Assembly: GCF_031764535.1 (NCBI RefSeq)
Contig: NZ_CP134499.1
Location: 434,001-498,000 of the forward strand
Source of the DNA: Pseudomonas sp. SG20056
Lineage (GTDB): Bacteria > Pseudomonadota > Gammaproteobacteria > Pseudomonadales > Pseudomonadaceae
DNA: 64,000 bases
Direction of reading: 5' to 3'
Under the pieces are notes generated by a model. It searched no databases. It was not told the DNA's origin and saw nothing but the letters and a program-made list of their open reading frames with translations. Positions 35,192 through 44,396 of this stretch are shown here, one piece after another; the first letter of the stretch is position 1, and each line of letters opens with the position of its first letter. A program made the position numbers and the translations under genes.

Positions 35192-35965
35192 ATGACTGAC
35201 TTGAATATCGTCGCCCTGGTTTCGGTTGGCGCGCATCCCACCTCGGGCCGGCCACGGCGTGCAGAGCAGGACGCCCGCGCGGTCGAGCTGGGCCTGCGTC
35301 TGGCTGGTGAGCGCTTGCAGGTGCTGCATGCCGGCGATCCGCAGCAGGAGGCGCTGCGCGCTTACCTGGGCATGGGCCTTGCGCAGATCAAGATTCTCGA
35401 ACAACCGGCGCATAGCGATGCGCTGCCGGTGCTGGCCGACTACCTTGCCGACTCCAGCGCGCAGCTGGTGTTGACCGGCAGCCAGGCGGAAACCGGCGAA
35501 GGCTCCGGCATGCTGCCTTACATGCTGGCGGAACAGCTCGGCTGGCCGCTGGTGGTCGGGCTGGCGGCGGTGGAACAGGTCAGCAATGGTGTGGCCCAGG
35601 TGCTGCAAGCCCTGCCGCGCGGTCAGCGCCGGCGTTTGCAGGTGCGTTTGCCGTTTGTTGCCAGCGTGGATAACGCCGCGCCCACCGCCCGCCAAAGCGC
35701 CTTCGGCCCGGCACGCCGTGGCCTGTTGACGGCCGAAGAGGTGGGGTTGGTTACCGATCCGTTGTTTGCCAGCGCCCAGCTGCAGCCGGCCAAGCCCCGG
35801 CCCAAGCGGCTCAAGGTGATCAAGGCCAAGACCGGCGCCGAACGTATGAAGGCGGCGACGGCCAAGGCATCCGGCGGTGGGGGGCAGGTGCTCAAGGATG
35901 TCTCGCCGCAAGCGGGCGCGGAGGCTATCTTCAAATTGCTGTTGGAAGAAGGCGTGCTGCGCTAG
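35192..35965 (+). CDS. Electron transfer flavoprotein, beta subunit-like
   Basis: A 257-residue EtfB-like protein starting MTDLNIVALVSVGAHP, with GGGAGGG 8 bases before the ATG. The signature GSQAETGEGSGMLPYMLAEQLGWPLV corresponds to the AMP-binding region of EtfB. It pairs with the alpha-like subunit encoded 44 bp upstream. The C-terminal third is Lys/Ala-rich (KAKTGAERMKAATAKASGGG), a normal EtfB arm. Confidence 0.87.
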   Translation: MTDLNIVALVSVGAHPTSGRPRRAEQDARAVELGLRLAGERLQVLHAGDPQQEALRAYLGMGLAQIKILEQPAHSDALPVLADYLADSSAQLVLTGSQAETGEGSGMLPYMLAEQLGWPLVVGLAAVEQVSNGVAQVLQALPRGQRRRLQVRLPFVASVDNAAPTARQSAFGPARRGLLTAEEVGLVTDPLFASAQLQPAKPRPKRLKVIKAKTGAERMKAATAKASGGGGQVLKDVSPQAGAEAIFKLLLEEGVLR

Positions 35966-35990
35966 CACGCCACCAAAGGAGGAATTGACC

Positions 35991-36242
35991 ATGATGCACG
36001 CCGACCTGATCGATCAGGAGGACCTACGCGAACGCCTGGTGGCGCTGGGGCTGTCGATTCCGCCCGGTGTCACCGCCGAGCAGGCCTGCGAGCATGCCGT
36101 CAGCGGGCTCAGCCCGGAGCGCGCGCTGGCCCTGCGCAGGTTGGTGGAGGAGTTGCTCGGTGGCAGCGCGACGCTGTTGCCGAATGTGCGCGAGGCGATC
36201 TCGCGCACCTTGCTGCCAGCGCTGGTTCCCCGTCCTTCCTGA
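35991..36242 (+). CDS. Small helical protein of the dgc operon, unknown function
   Basis: 83 residues starting MMHADLIDQEDLRERLVALG, with AAAGGAGG at an ideal distance from the ATG at 35991. It looks all-helical (SPERALALRRLVEELLGG; LPNVREAISRTLLP). I do not recognise a domain. The strong ribosome site and 25-bp spacing after the etfB-like gene show that it is a real member of the operon. Confidence 0.75.
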   Translation: MMHADLIDQEDLRERLVALGLSIPPGVTAEQACEHAVSGLSPERALALRRLVEELLGGSATLLPNVREAISRTLLPALVPRPS

Positions 36243-36304
36243 TGGCTGGTGCTGATGCAGGCGTCAGTGGCCGTCTGCATCAGCCAGCCGCCTGAGCATC
36301 TTGC

Positions 36305-37348
36305 TTAGCTGGCCGTCATCGCCTGGCGAATATCCCCCGCCAGCTGGCGCACTCGCGCTTCGTCGGTGTCCCAGGAGCACATAAAGCGTGCGCCGCCGGC
36401 TCCGATAAAGGTGTAGAAGCGCCAGCCCTGGCCGCGCAGGATTTCCAGCGCCGCTTCTGACATCTGCAAAAACACGCCGTTGGCCTGCACCGGGAACATC
36501 AGGCTGACCCCTGGAATATCGTTGACCAGCTCGGCGAGCAGTTGCGCGCAGCGGTTGGCGTGCTGGGCGTATTTCAGCCAGGCATCGTTCTGCAGGATGC
36601 CGACCCAGGGTGCGGACAGGTAGCGCATCTTCGAGGCCAGCTGACCTGCCTGTTTGCAGCGGTAGTCGAAGTCTTCGGCCAAGGCTTTATTGAAGAACAG
36701 GATGGCCTCACCCACGGCCATGCCGTTCTTGGTGCCGCCAAAACACAGCACGTCTACACCGGCTTTCCAGGTCAGCTCGGCCGGGCTGCAGCCAAGAGAG
36801 GCGCAGGCGTTGGAAAAGCGCGCGCCGTCCATGTGCAGGTGCAGGCCCAGTTCTCCGCACACCGCGCTGATCGCCCGGACTTCGTCGGGGCTGTAAACGG
36901 TACCGACTTCCGTGGCCTGGGTCAGGGTGACCACGCGGGGTTTTGGGTAGTGGATGTCCTGGCGCTTGAGGGCGATGTCGCGGATTGCCTCGGGCGTCAG
37001 TTTGCCGCTCTCGGTTTTCGCCAGCAGCAGTTTGGAGCCGTTGGAGAAGAACTCCGGCGCGCCGCATTCGTCGGTTTCGACGTGGGCGGTCTCCGAGCAG
37101 ATCACGCTGTGGTAGCTCTGACACAACGACGCCAGGGCCAGGGAGTTGGCCGCCGTGCCGTTGAAGGCGAAGAACACTTCGCAGTCGGTTTCAAACAGGC
37201 GGCGGAAATGGTCGGCGGCGCGCGCGGTCCATTCGTCGTCGCCGTAGGCGCGTTGGTGGCCCTGATTGGCTTCGGCCATGGCTGCCCAGGCTTCCGGGCA
37301 GATACCGGAGTAGTTGTCGCTGGCGAATTGTTGCGAGAGATCGGGCAT
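36305..37348 (-). CDS. ltaE: Low-specificity L-threonine aldolase
   Basis: A PLP-dependent aldolase of 347 residues that splits threonine or allo-threonine to glycine and acetaldehyde (also other beta-hydroxy amino acids). Visible are the N-terminal ASDNYSGICPEAW, the aromatic substrate region ETAHVETDECGAPEF, HMDGARFSNACASLG and the PLP-lysine region DVLCFGGTKNGMAVGE. AAGGAAG precedes the ATG. It diverges from glyA across a 275-bp region, so both may share regulation and bear on the glycine pool. Confidence 0.93.
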   Translation of the reverse strand: MPDLSQQFASDNYSGICPEAWAAMAEANQGHQRAYGDDEWTARAADHFRRLFETDCEVFFAFNGTAANSLALASLCQSYHSVICSETAHVETDECGAPEFFSNGSKLLLAKTESGKLTPEAIRDIALKRQDIHYPKPRVVTLTQATEVGTVYSPDEVRAISAVCGELGLHLHMDGARFSNACASLGCSPAELTWKAGVDVLCFGGTKNGMAVGEAILFFNKALAEDFDYRCKQAGQLASKMRYLSAPWVGILQNDAWLKYAQHANRCAQLLAELVNDIPGVSLMFPVQANGVFLQMSEAALEILRGQGWRFYTFIGAGGARFMCSWDTDEARVRQLAGDIRQAMTAS

Positions 37349-37399
37349 GGGAGCTTCCTTGTGGGCGCTAACGCTAAGCCGTTTGGGATGCTTCTACTG

Positions 37400-37506
37400 T
37401 ATCTGCGGTCACGCCCGCGTGCAGATACGGGGGCGACATCCTCTGCCATACAGGCGAAGCCGCAACGCTACCTGTGCGTTTGCGACGCATGCATGTCGCA
37501 AACGCA
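37400..37506. promoter_or_regulatory. Operator-like repeats between ltaE and glyA
   Basis: Three structures are visible. First, an inverted repeat TATCTGC (37400-37406) / GCAGATA (37421-37427). Second, GGCGACA (37432-) and GGCGAAG (37453-), direct repeats 21 bp apart and similar to those before cbcV and gbcA. Third, a long palindrome with 12-bp perfect arms, TGCGTTTGCGAC (37475-37486) and GTCGCAAACGCA (37495-37506), around the 8-bp centre GCATGCAT. The second is a candidate GbdR site; the protein for the third is unknown. Confidence 0.5.
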
Positions 37507-37623
37507 ATCCCCCGTGGCGTGCCTAGGCATCTGACCGATCAGGGCCAGTCATACCATCGGCTCACAAGGGCTCAGCCCGCTATCGACACAGATGCGCTGC
37601 CCAGGCGCCGCAGGAGATCCGCG

Positions 37624-38877
37624 ATGTTCAGCAAGCACGACCAGATTCAAGGCTACGACGACGAATTGCTCAGCGCCATCAACGCCGAGGAGCGCCGTCA
37701 GGAGCACCATATCGAGCTGATCGCCTCGGAAAACTACACCAGCCAGCGGGTCATGGAAGCGCAGGGCAGCGGCCTGACCAACAAGTACGCCGAAGGTTAT
37801 CCGGGCAAGCGTTATTACGGCGGCTGCGAGCATGTCGACGTGGTTGAACAGCTGGCGATTGACCGCGCCAAGGCGCTATTCGGTGCCGATTATGCCAACG
37901 TCCAGCCGCACTCTGGCTCGTCGGCCAACAGCGCGGTGTACCTGGCGCTGATCAATGCCGGCGACACTATTCTCGGCATGAGCCTGGCCCATGGCGGCCA
38001 CCTGACCCACGGCGCCAAGGTGTCGTCCTCGGGCAAGCTGTACAACGCCGTGCAGTACGGTATCGACACCGCCACCGGGCTGATCGATTACGACGAAGTC
38101 GAGCGCCTGGCCGTTGAGTGCCAGCCGAAGATGATCGTCGCCGGTTTCTCGGCCTACTCGAAAACCCTGGATTTCCCGCGTTTCCGCGCCATTGCCGACA
38201 AAGTCGGGGCGCTGCTGTTTGTCGATATGGCCCACGTCGCCGGCCTGGTCGCCGCCGGCCTGTACCCCAACCCGATTCCCTTTGCCGATGTGGTCACCAC
38301 CACCACCCACAAGACCCTGCGCGGCCCGCGTGGCGGCTTGATCCTGGCCAAGGCCAATCCTGATATCGAGAAGAAGCTCAACGCTGCCGTGTTCCCCGGC
38401 GCTCAGGGCGGCCCGTTGATGCATGTGATTGCGGCCAAGGCGGTGTGCTTCAAGGAAGCCATGGAGCCTGGCTTCAAGGACTACCAAGCGCAGGTGATCA
38501 AGAACGCCCAGGCCATGGCCAAGGTGTTTATCCAGCGCGGCTACGACGTGGTCTCCGGCGGCACCGACAACCACCTGTTCCTGGTCAGCCTGATCCGTCA
38601 GGGCCTGACCGGCAAAGACGCCGATGCCGCCCTGGGCCGCGCCGGCATCACGGTCAACAAGAACGCCGTGCCGAATGACCCGCAGTCGCCGTTCGTCACC
38701 TCGGGCCTGCGTATCGGCACCCCGGCGATTACCACGCGCGGTTTCAAGGAAGCACAGAGCATCGAGCTGGCCGGTTGGATCTGCAACATCCTCGACCACC
38801 TCGGCGATGCCGATGTTGAGGCACAGGTGGCGACTCTGGCGGCAGGTTTGTGCGCCGATTACCCGGTTTATCGCTGA
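37624..38877 (+). CDS. glyA: Serine hydroxymethyltransferase (betaine-cluster copy)
   Basis: PLP enzyme interconverting glycine plus methylene-THF and serine plus THF. The ATG at 37624 ([14 protein letters not shown]) has CAGGAGA upstream and gives 417 residues. Motifs: [31 protein letters not shown], and the PLP-lysine region [15 protein letters not shown]. As the copy in the sox cluster it uses glycine and methylene-THF from sarcosine oxidase to make serine for SdaB; most Pseudomonas have another, housekeeping copy elsewhere (not in this window). Confidence 0.96.
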   Translation: MFSKHDQIQGYDDELLSAINAEERRQEHHIELIASENYTSQRVMEAQGSGLTNKYAEGYPGKRYYGGCEHVDVVEQLAIDRAKALFGADYANVQPHSGSSANSAVYLALINAGDTILGMSLAHGGHLTHGAKVSSSGKLYNAVQYGIDTATGLIDYDEVERLAVECQPKMIVAGFSAYSKTLDFPRFRAIADKVGALLFVDMAHVAGLVAAGLYPNPIPFADVVTTTTHKTLRGPRGGLILAKANPDIEKKLNAAVFPGAQGGPLMHVIAAKAVCFKEAMEPGFKDYQAQVIKNAQAMAKVFIQRGYDVVSGGTDNHLFLVSLIRQGLTGKDADAALGRAGITVNKNAVPNDPQSPFVTSGLRIGTPAITTRGFKEAQSIELAGWICNILDHLGDADVEAQVATLAAGLCADYPVYR

Positions 38878-38890
38878 ACGCAATGACCCT

Positions 38891-38947
38891 GTAGGAGCGG
38901 GCCATGCCCGCGATTCCACGGGGTCCGCGGGCATGGCCCGCTCCTAC
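38891..38947. repeat. REP-type palindrome (GTAGGAGCGGGCCATGCCCGCG class)
   Basis: Near-perfect inverted repeat between glyA and soxB: GTAGGAGCGGGCCATGCCCGCG and CGCGGGCATGGCCCGCTCCTAC with a short loop. Related to the copy at 5589. Confidence 0.88.
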
Positions 38948-38978
38948 GGTTAAGTTTTCGTATCAGGAGTACCCACTG

Positions 38979-40229
38979 ATGCAACGTTATTCCGGCTTCG
39001 GCCTTTTCAAGCACGCGTTCAGCCACCACGAAAACTGGCAGCGCATGTGGCGCAACCCAACGCCCAAGCCGGTGTACGACGTGATCATCGTCGGCGGTGG
39101 CGGTCACGGTCTGGCCACGGCCTATTACCTGGCCAAAGAGTTCGGCGTGAAGAACGTAGCGGTGATCGAGAAGGGCTGGCTGGGCGGCGGCAACACCGCG
39201 CGCAACACCACCATCGTGCGCTCCAACTACCTGTGGGATGAGTCGGCGCATCTCTATGAGCATGCGATGAAACTGTGGGAAGGCCTGTCCCAGGACCTCA
39301 ACTACAACGTCATGTTCAGCCAGCGCGGTGTCTACAACCTGTGCCACACCCTGCAGGACATGCGCGACTCCGAACGTCGCGTCAGCGCCAACCGCCTCAA
39401 CGGTGTGGATGGCGAACTGCTGGATGCCAAGCAGGTGGCCGCAGAGATTCCGTACCTCGATTGCAGCAAGAACACCCGTTACCCGGTGATGGGCTCCACC
39501 GTGCAGCGCCGTGGTGGCGTGGCCCGTCACGACGCCGTGGCCTGGGGTTATGCCCGCGCTGCCGATGCCTTGGGCGTGGACCTGATTCAGCAGACCGAGG
39601 TGATCGGTTTCCGCAAGGAAAACGGCGTGTGCATCGGCGTGGAAACCAATAAGGGCTTTATCGGCGGTAAGCGCGTTGGCGTGGTCACCGCCGGTAACTC
39701 CGGGCATATGGCCGGCCTGGCGGGCTTCCGCCTGCCGCTGGAATCCCATCCGCTGCAGGCGCTGGTGTCCGAGCCGATCAAGCCGATTATCGACAGCGTG
39801 ATCATGTCCAACGCCGTGCACGGCTACATCAGCCAATCGGACAAAGGCGACCTGGTGATCGGCGCCGGTATCGACGGCTACAACGGCTACGGCCAGCGCG
39901 GCTCCTACGGCACCATCGAACACACCCTGCAGGCCATCGTCGAGATGTTCCCGGTGCTCTCGCGGGTACGCATGAACCGTCAGTGGGGCGGCATCGTCGA
40001 CACCTCGCCGGACGCCTGCCCGATCATTTCCAAGACCCCGGTACCCAACCTGTTCTTCAACTGCGGCTGGGGCACCGGCGGCTTCAAGGCCACCCCGGGC
40101 TCGGGTCACGTGTTCGCCGCCAGCTTGGCCAAGGGCGAGATGCACCCACTGGCCAAGCCGTTTGCGATGGATCGTTTCCACACTGGCGCACTGATCGACG
40201 AGCACGGCGCTGCTGCCGTGGCTCACTAA
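38979..40229 (+). CDS. soxB: Heterotetrameric sarcosine oxidase, beta subunit
   Basis: A 416-residue flavoprotein starting MQRYSGFGLFKHAFSHHENW (CAGGAGT upstream). The FAD-binding motif VIIVGGGGHGLATAYYLA (about 32-49) and the C-terminal CGWGTGGFKATPGSG are typical of the SoxB/DAO family. With SoxD, A and G it oxidises sarcosine to glycine and transfers the methyl carbon to THF. First of four tightly spaced sox genes. Confidence 0.95.
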   Translation: MQRYSGFGLFKHAFSHHENWQRMWRNPTPKPVYDVIIVGGGGHGLATAYYLAKEFGVKNVAVIEKGWLGGGNTARNTTIVRSNYLWDESAHLYEHAMKLWEGLSQDLNYNVMFSQRGVYNLCHTLQDMRDSERRVSANRLNGVDGELLDAKQVAAEIPYLDCSKNTRYPVMGSTVQRRGGVARHDAVAWGYARAADALGVDLIQQTEVIGFRKENGVCIGVETNKGFIGGKRVGVVTAGNSGHMAGLAGFRLPLESHPLQALVSEPIKPIIDSVIMSNAVHGYISQSDKGDLVIGAGIDGYNGYGQRGSYGTIEHTLQAIVEMFPVLSRVRMNRQWGGIVDTSPDACPIISKTPVPNLFFNCGWGTGGFKATPGSGHVFAASLAKGEMHPLAKPFAMDRFHTGALIDEHGAAAVAH

Positions 40230-40241
40230 GAGGGCTTACCC

Positions 40242-40568
40242 ATGTTGCATATCTTCTGCCCTCACTGCGGCGAACTGCGCTCCGAAGAGGAATTCCACGC
40301 CAAGGGCCAGGCGCATATTCCGCGCCCGCTGGACCCAGCCGCCTGCACCGATGCCGAGTGGGGCGAATACCTGTTCTTCCGCGATAACCCGCGCGGCATT
40401 CACCACGAGCTGTGGGTGCATTCCGCCGGTTGCCGCAAGTACTTCAACGCCACCCGTCACACGGTGACCTACGAAATTCTCGAAACCTACAAGATCGGCG
40501 AGAAGCCCAGCGTCACCGCTGCCGGCACTGCCGAGAAAAAGGCCATCGACCAAGGAGTAACGGCATGA
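40242..40568 (+). CDS. soxD: Heterotetrameric sarcosine oxidase, delta subunit
   Basis: 108 residues with the N-terminal zinc motif CPHCGELRSEEEF and the later HSAGCRKYFNATRHTVTYE that supplies further ligands; both are standard for SoxD. It lies 12 bp after soxB and its stop overlaps the soxA start (ATGA). Confidence 0.95.
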   Translation: MLHIFCPHCGELRSEEEFHAKGQAHIPRPLDPAACTDAEWGEYLFFRDNPRGIHHELWVHSAGCRKYFNATRHTVTYEILETYKIGEKPSVTAAGTAEKKAIDQGVTA

Positions 40569-43500
40569 GCCAGGTCAATCGTCTTGCCAGCGGCGGCCGC
40601 GTTGACCGCAGCCAGCCCCTGACATTCAGCTTCAACGGGCAGAGCTATCAAGGCTTTGCCGGCGACACCCTGGCGGCCGCCTTGCTGGCCAATGGCGTGG
40701 ATATCGTCGGCCGTAGCTTCAAGTACTCGCGGCCACGCGGCATCGTTGCCGCTGGCGCGGAAGAGCCGAACGCCGTGCTGCAGATCGGCAGCACCGAAGC
40801 GGCGCAGATCCCCAACGTGCGCGCTACCCAGCAGGCGCTGTATGCCGGCCTGGTCGCCAGCAGCACCAACGGCTGGCCGAGCGTCAACACCGACCTGATG
40901 GGCATTCTCGGCAAGGTCGGCGGCAAGATGATGCCGCCGGGGTTCTACTACAAGACCTTTATGTACCCGCAGAACCTCTGGCTGACCTACGAGAAATACA
41001 TCCGTAAGGCCGCCGGTCTTGGCCGTGCGCCGACTGCGGTGGACCCGGACAGCTACGACTATATGAACCAGCACTGCGACGTGCTGGTGGTCGGCGCCGG
41101 CCCGGCAGGCCTGGCCGCTGCTTTGGCTGCCGCGCGCAGCGGTGCGCGGGTGATTCTCGCAGATGAGCAGGAAGAGTTCGGCGGCAGCCTGCTCAGCACC
41201 CGCGAAACCCTCGACGGCAAACCCGCCGCCGACTGGGCCGCGCAGGTGATTGCCGAGCTGTCCGGCATGCCTGAAGTCACCCTGTTGCCGCGCTCCACGG
41301 TCAACGGTTACCACGACCACAACTTTCTCACCATTCACCAGCGCCTGACCGATCACCTCGGCGAGGTCGCGCCGATGGGCATGGTGCGTCAGCGGATGCA
41401 TCGTGTACGCGCCACACGTGTGGTGCTGGCCACTGGTGCTCATGAGCGGCCGCTGGTGTACGCCAACAACGACGTGCCGGGCAATATGCTCGCCGATGCG
41501 GTGTCCACCTACGTGCGCCGTTATGGCGTGGCGCCGGGCAAGCAGCTGGTGCTGTCGACCAACAATGATTACGCCTACCGCGTGGTGCTCGACTGGCTCG
41601 ACGCCGGCCTGCAGGTGGTGGCGGTGGCCGATGCCCGCAGCAACCCACGCGGCACCTGGGTGGAAGAGGCGCGCAAGCGCGGTGTGCGCATCCTTACCGG
41701 CAGCGCCGTGGTGGAAGCCGCTGGCAGCAAGCGGGTCAGCGCTGCGCGCATCTGCGCCATCGATGTGCAAAGCCACAAGGTCAGCAGCCCCGGCGAAGTG
41801 CTCGACTGCGATTTGATCGTCAGCTCCGGCGGTTACAGCCCGGTGGTACACCTGGCGTCGCACCTGGGCGGCCGGCCGACCTGGCGTGAAGATATTCTGG
41901 CCTTTGTGCCGGGCGAGGGCGGCTTCCAGAAGCGTCTGTGCGCCGGTGCAGTGAACGGTGTGTTCAGCCTTGGTGATGCCCTGGCTGATGGTTTCGAGGC
42001 GGGTGTGTCGGCGGCTGCCGAAGCCGGCTTCAAGGCGGTCTCCGCGAGCCTGCCGCAGGTCGCGCCACGCCTGGAAGAACCGTCTTTGGCGCTGTTCCAG
42101 GTGCCGCACGACAAGCCGACGGCGCGTGCGCCCAAGCAGTTTGTCGACCTGCAGAACGACGTCACCGCGGCCGGTATCGAGCTGGCGACGCGCGAGGGCT
42201 TTGAGTCGGTCGAGCACGTCAAACGCTACACCGCGCTGGGCTTTGGCACCGACCAGGGCAAGCTGGGCAATATCAACGGTCTGGCGATTGCCGCCCGCTC
42301 GCTGGGCATCAGCATCCCGCAGATGGGCACCACCATGTTCCGCCCGAACTACACGCCGGTGACCTTCGGCGCGGTTGCCGGCCGTCACTGTGGCGCGCTG
42401 TTCGAGCCCAAGCGTTACACCGCGATGCAAAGCTGGCACCTGCAAAACGGTGCCGAGTTCGAGGATGTCGGCCAGTGGAAGCGCCCGTGGTACTTCCCCA
42501 AGGCGGGCGAAGACCTGCACGCCGCCGTGGCCCGCGAATGCCTGGCCGTGCGCAACGCGGTGGGTATTCTGGATGCCTCGACCCTCGGCAAGATCGACAT
42601 TCAAGGCCCGGATGCCCGCGAGTTTCTCAACCGCGTTTACACCAACGCCTGGACCAAACTGGATGTGGGCAAGGCGCGCTACGGCCTGATGTGCAAGGAA
42701 GACGGCATGGTCTTCGACGACGGCGTGACCGCCTGCCTGGCCGACAATCACTTCCTGATGACCACCACCACCGGCGGTGCTGCACGTGTGATGGAATGGC
42801 TGGAAATCTACCACCAGACCGAGTGGCCGGAGCTGAAGGTGTACTTCACCTCGGTCACCGATCATTGGGCGACCATGACCCTGTCTGGCCCCAACAGCCG
42901 CAAGCTGCTGGCCGAGGTCACTGACATCGATCTGGACAATGATGCCTTCCCCTTTATGACCTGGAAGGAAGGCCTGGTCGGCGGTGTGCCGGCGCGGGTG
43001 TTCCGCATCTCCTTCACCGGTGAGCTGAGTTACGAAGTCAACGTGCAGGCCGACTACGCACTGGGCGTGTGGGAAAAAATCATCGAAGCCGGCAAGAAAC
43101 ATGGCCTGACGCCTTACGGCACCGAGACCATGCACGTACTGCGTGCTGAGAAGGGCTTCATCATCGTCGGTCAGGACACCGACGGCTCGGTCACCCCAGA
43201 CGACCTCAATATGGGTTGGTGCGTAGGGCGAACCAAGCCGTTCTCGTGGATCGGCTGGCGCGGCATGAACCGCGAAGACAGCCTGCGCGAAGACCGCAAG
43301 CAATTGGTCGGGCTCAAACCCGTCGACCCGAACAAGGTGCTGCCGGAAGGCGCGCAACTGGTGTTCGACCCGAAACAGACCATCCCGATGCAGATGGTCG
43401 GCCATGTCACCTCCAGCTACATGAGCGCGGCTCTGGGCTATTCCTTCGCCATGGGTGTGGTCAAGGGCGGCCTCAAGCGTATGGGTGAGCGGGTGTTTGC

Positions 43501-43585
43501 ACCGCTCGCCGATGGCAGCCTGATCGAAGCCGAAATCGTCAGCTCCGTGTTCTATGACCCGAAAGGGGATCGCCAGAATGTCTAA
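40565..43585 (+). CDS. soxA: Heterotetrameric sarcosine oxidase, alpha subunit
   Basis: 1006 residues starting MSQVNRLASGGRVD. Domain order: N-terminal ferredoxin-like segment (TFSFNGQSYQGFAGDTLAAALL), NAD-binding fold with VLVVGAGPAGLAAALAAARSG (about 170-190) and the distal VLATGAHERPLVY, then from about 590 a GcvT-like THF-binding aminomethyltransferase domain (LDASTLGKIDIQGPDA; GRTKPFSWIGW). Length is normal. Coupled to soxD by a four-base overlap and to soxG by an eight-base overlap. Confidence 0.96.
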   Translation: MSQVNRLASGGRVDRSQPLTFSFNGQSYQGFAGDTLAAALLANGVDIVGRSFKYSRPRGIVAAGAEEPNAVLQIGSTEAAQIPNVRATQQALYAGLVASSTNGWPSVNTDLMGILGKVGGKMMPPGFYYKTFMYPQNLWLTYEKYIRKAAGLGRAPTAVDPDSYDYMNQHCDVLVVGAGPAGLAAALAAARSGARVILADEQEEFGGSLLSTRETLDGKPAADWAAQVIAELSGMPEVTLLPRSTVNGYHDHNFLTIHQRLTDHLGEVAPMGMVRQRMHRVRATRVVLATGAHERPLVYANNDVPGNMLADAVSTYVRRYGVAPGKQLVLSTNNDYAYRVVLDWLDAGLQVVAVADARSNPRGTWVEEARKRGVRILTGSAVVEAAGSKRVSAARICAIDVQSHKVSSPGEVLDCDLIVSSGGYSPVVHLASHLGGRPTWREDILAFVPGEGGFQKRLCAGAVNGVFSLGDALADGFEAGVSAAAEAGFKAVSASLPQVAPRLEEPSLALFQVPHDKPTARAPKQFVDLQNDVTAAGIELATREGFESVEHVKRYTALGFGTDQGKLGNINGLAIAARSLGISIPQMGTTMFRPNYTPVTFGAVAGRHCGALFEPKRYTAMQSWHLQNGAEFEDVGQWKRPWYFPKAGEDLHAAVARECLAVRNAVGILDASTLGKIDIQGPDAREFLNRVYTNAWTKLDVGKARYGLMCKEDGMVFDDGVTACLADNHFLMTTTTGGAARVMEWLEIYHQTEWPELKVYFTSVTDHWATMTLSGPNSRKLLAEVTDIDLDNDAFPFMTWKEGLVGGVPARVFRISFTGELSYEVNVQADYALGVWEKIIEAGKKHGLTPYGTETMHVLRAEKGFIIVGQDTDGSVTPDDLNMGWCVGRTKPFSWIGWRGMNREDSLREDRKQLVGLKPVDPNKVLPEGAQLVFDPKQTIPMQMVGHVTSSYMSAALGYSFAMGVVKGGLKRMGERVFAPLADGSLIEAEIVSSVFYDPKGDRQNV

Positions 43586-44210
43586 TTTGATCAACGTTTA
43601 TCAACAACGCCCGGCTGCGGCACATGCCGAGTCGCCGCTGTTCCACGCCGGCCTTGAACAGCTGGCGGGTAAAGGTTCGGCCAGCGCCGGGGTGACCGTG
43701 CGCGAGAAGAAGCTGCTCGGGCACCTGACCCTGCGTGGCGACGCCAAAGACCCGGCGTTTGCCGGCGGTGTACATAAGGCCCTGGGCCTGGAACTGCCGG
43801 TGGCACTGACCCTAGTGGCGGCCGGCGACACCTCGCTGCAATGGCTGGCGCCGGATGAGTGGCTGCTGATTGTGCCGAGCGGCAGCGAGTTCGCGGTCGA
43901 GCAGAAGCTGCGTGAAGCTTTGGACGGCCAGCATATTTCGATCGTCAACGTCAGTGGCGGGCAGACCCTGCTGGAACTGAGCGGGCCGAAGGTGCGTGAA
44001 GTGCTGATGAAGTCCACCAGCTATGACGTGCATCCAAGCAACTTCCCGGTGGGCAAGGCGGTGGGCACCCACTTCGCCAAGTCGCAACTGGTGATCCGCC
44101 ACACCGGCGAAGACACCTGGGAACTGCTGATTCGCCGCAGTTTCTCCGATTACTTCTGGCTGTGGCTGCAGGACGCCAGCGCCGAGTATGGCCTGGCCAT
44201 CAAGCCCTGA
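43578..44210 (+). CDS. soxG: Heterotetrameric sarcosine oxidase, gamma subunit
   Basis: 210 residues starting MSNLINVYQQRPAAAHAESP. The GcvT-like fold is seen in TSLQWLAPDEWLLIVPSG, GQTLLELSGPKVREVLMK and RSFSDYFWLWLQDAS. Its start lies inside the end of soxA, and a GGGG site in soxA serves as ribosome site. Last of the sox genes; two REP palindromes separate it from purU. Confidence 0.94.
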   Translation: MSNLINVYQQRPAAAHAESPLFHAGLEQLAGKGSASAGVTVREKKLLGHLTLRGDAKDPAFAGGVHKALGLELPVALTLVAAGDTSLQWLAPDEWLLIVPSGSEFAVEQKLREALDGQHISIVNVSGGQTLLELSGPKVREVLMKSTSYDVHPSNFPVGKAVGTHFAKSQLVIRHTGEDTWELLIRRSFSDYFWLWLQDASAEYGLAIKP

Positions 44211-44213
44211 GTT

Positions 44214-44374
44214 GTAGGGTGGACGACGCGTTTTCGTCCACCAGAGGCCCGCAAAGGTGGATGGATAAAGCGCCATCCACCCTACGCCCAGATGGCAACA
44301 AACATCCTGTGGGAGGGGCTTTAGCCGCGACTGCTTTTCGCGGCTAAAGCGGAATGCCGCCCAGCCCCTCCCAC
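44214..44374. repeat. Two consecutive intergenic palindromes between soxG and purU
   Basis: The first (44214-44285) is bounded by GTAGGGTGGA and CCACCCTAC with inner GGACGA / TCGTCC pairing, another common Pseudomonas intergenic design. The second (44309-44374) belongs to the GTGGGAGGGGCTTTAGCCGCGA family, with a 15-base insertion-like GGAATGCCGCCCA in the right arm. Both would form hairpins that may lower purU expression relative to sox. Confidence 0.8.
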
Positions 44375-44396
44375 GAGTTCTAACGAGGGCCCAATT

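Noticed and set aside
40487..43594. A 1035-codon open frame on the minus strand across soxA and soxD
   Set aside because: It is the antisense shadow of well-identified sox genes in high-G+C DNA; its sequence is low in protein-like motifs and it has no ribosome site of its own.
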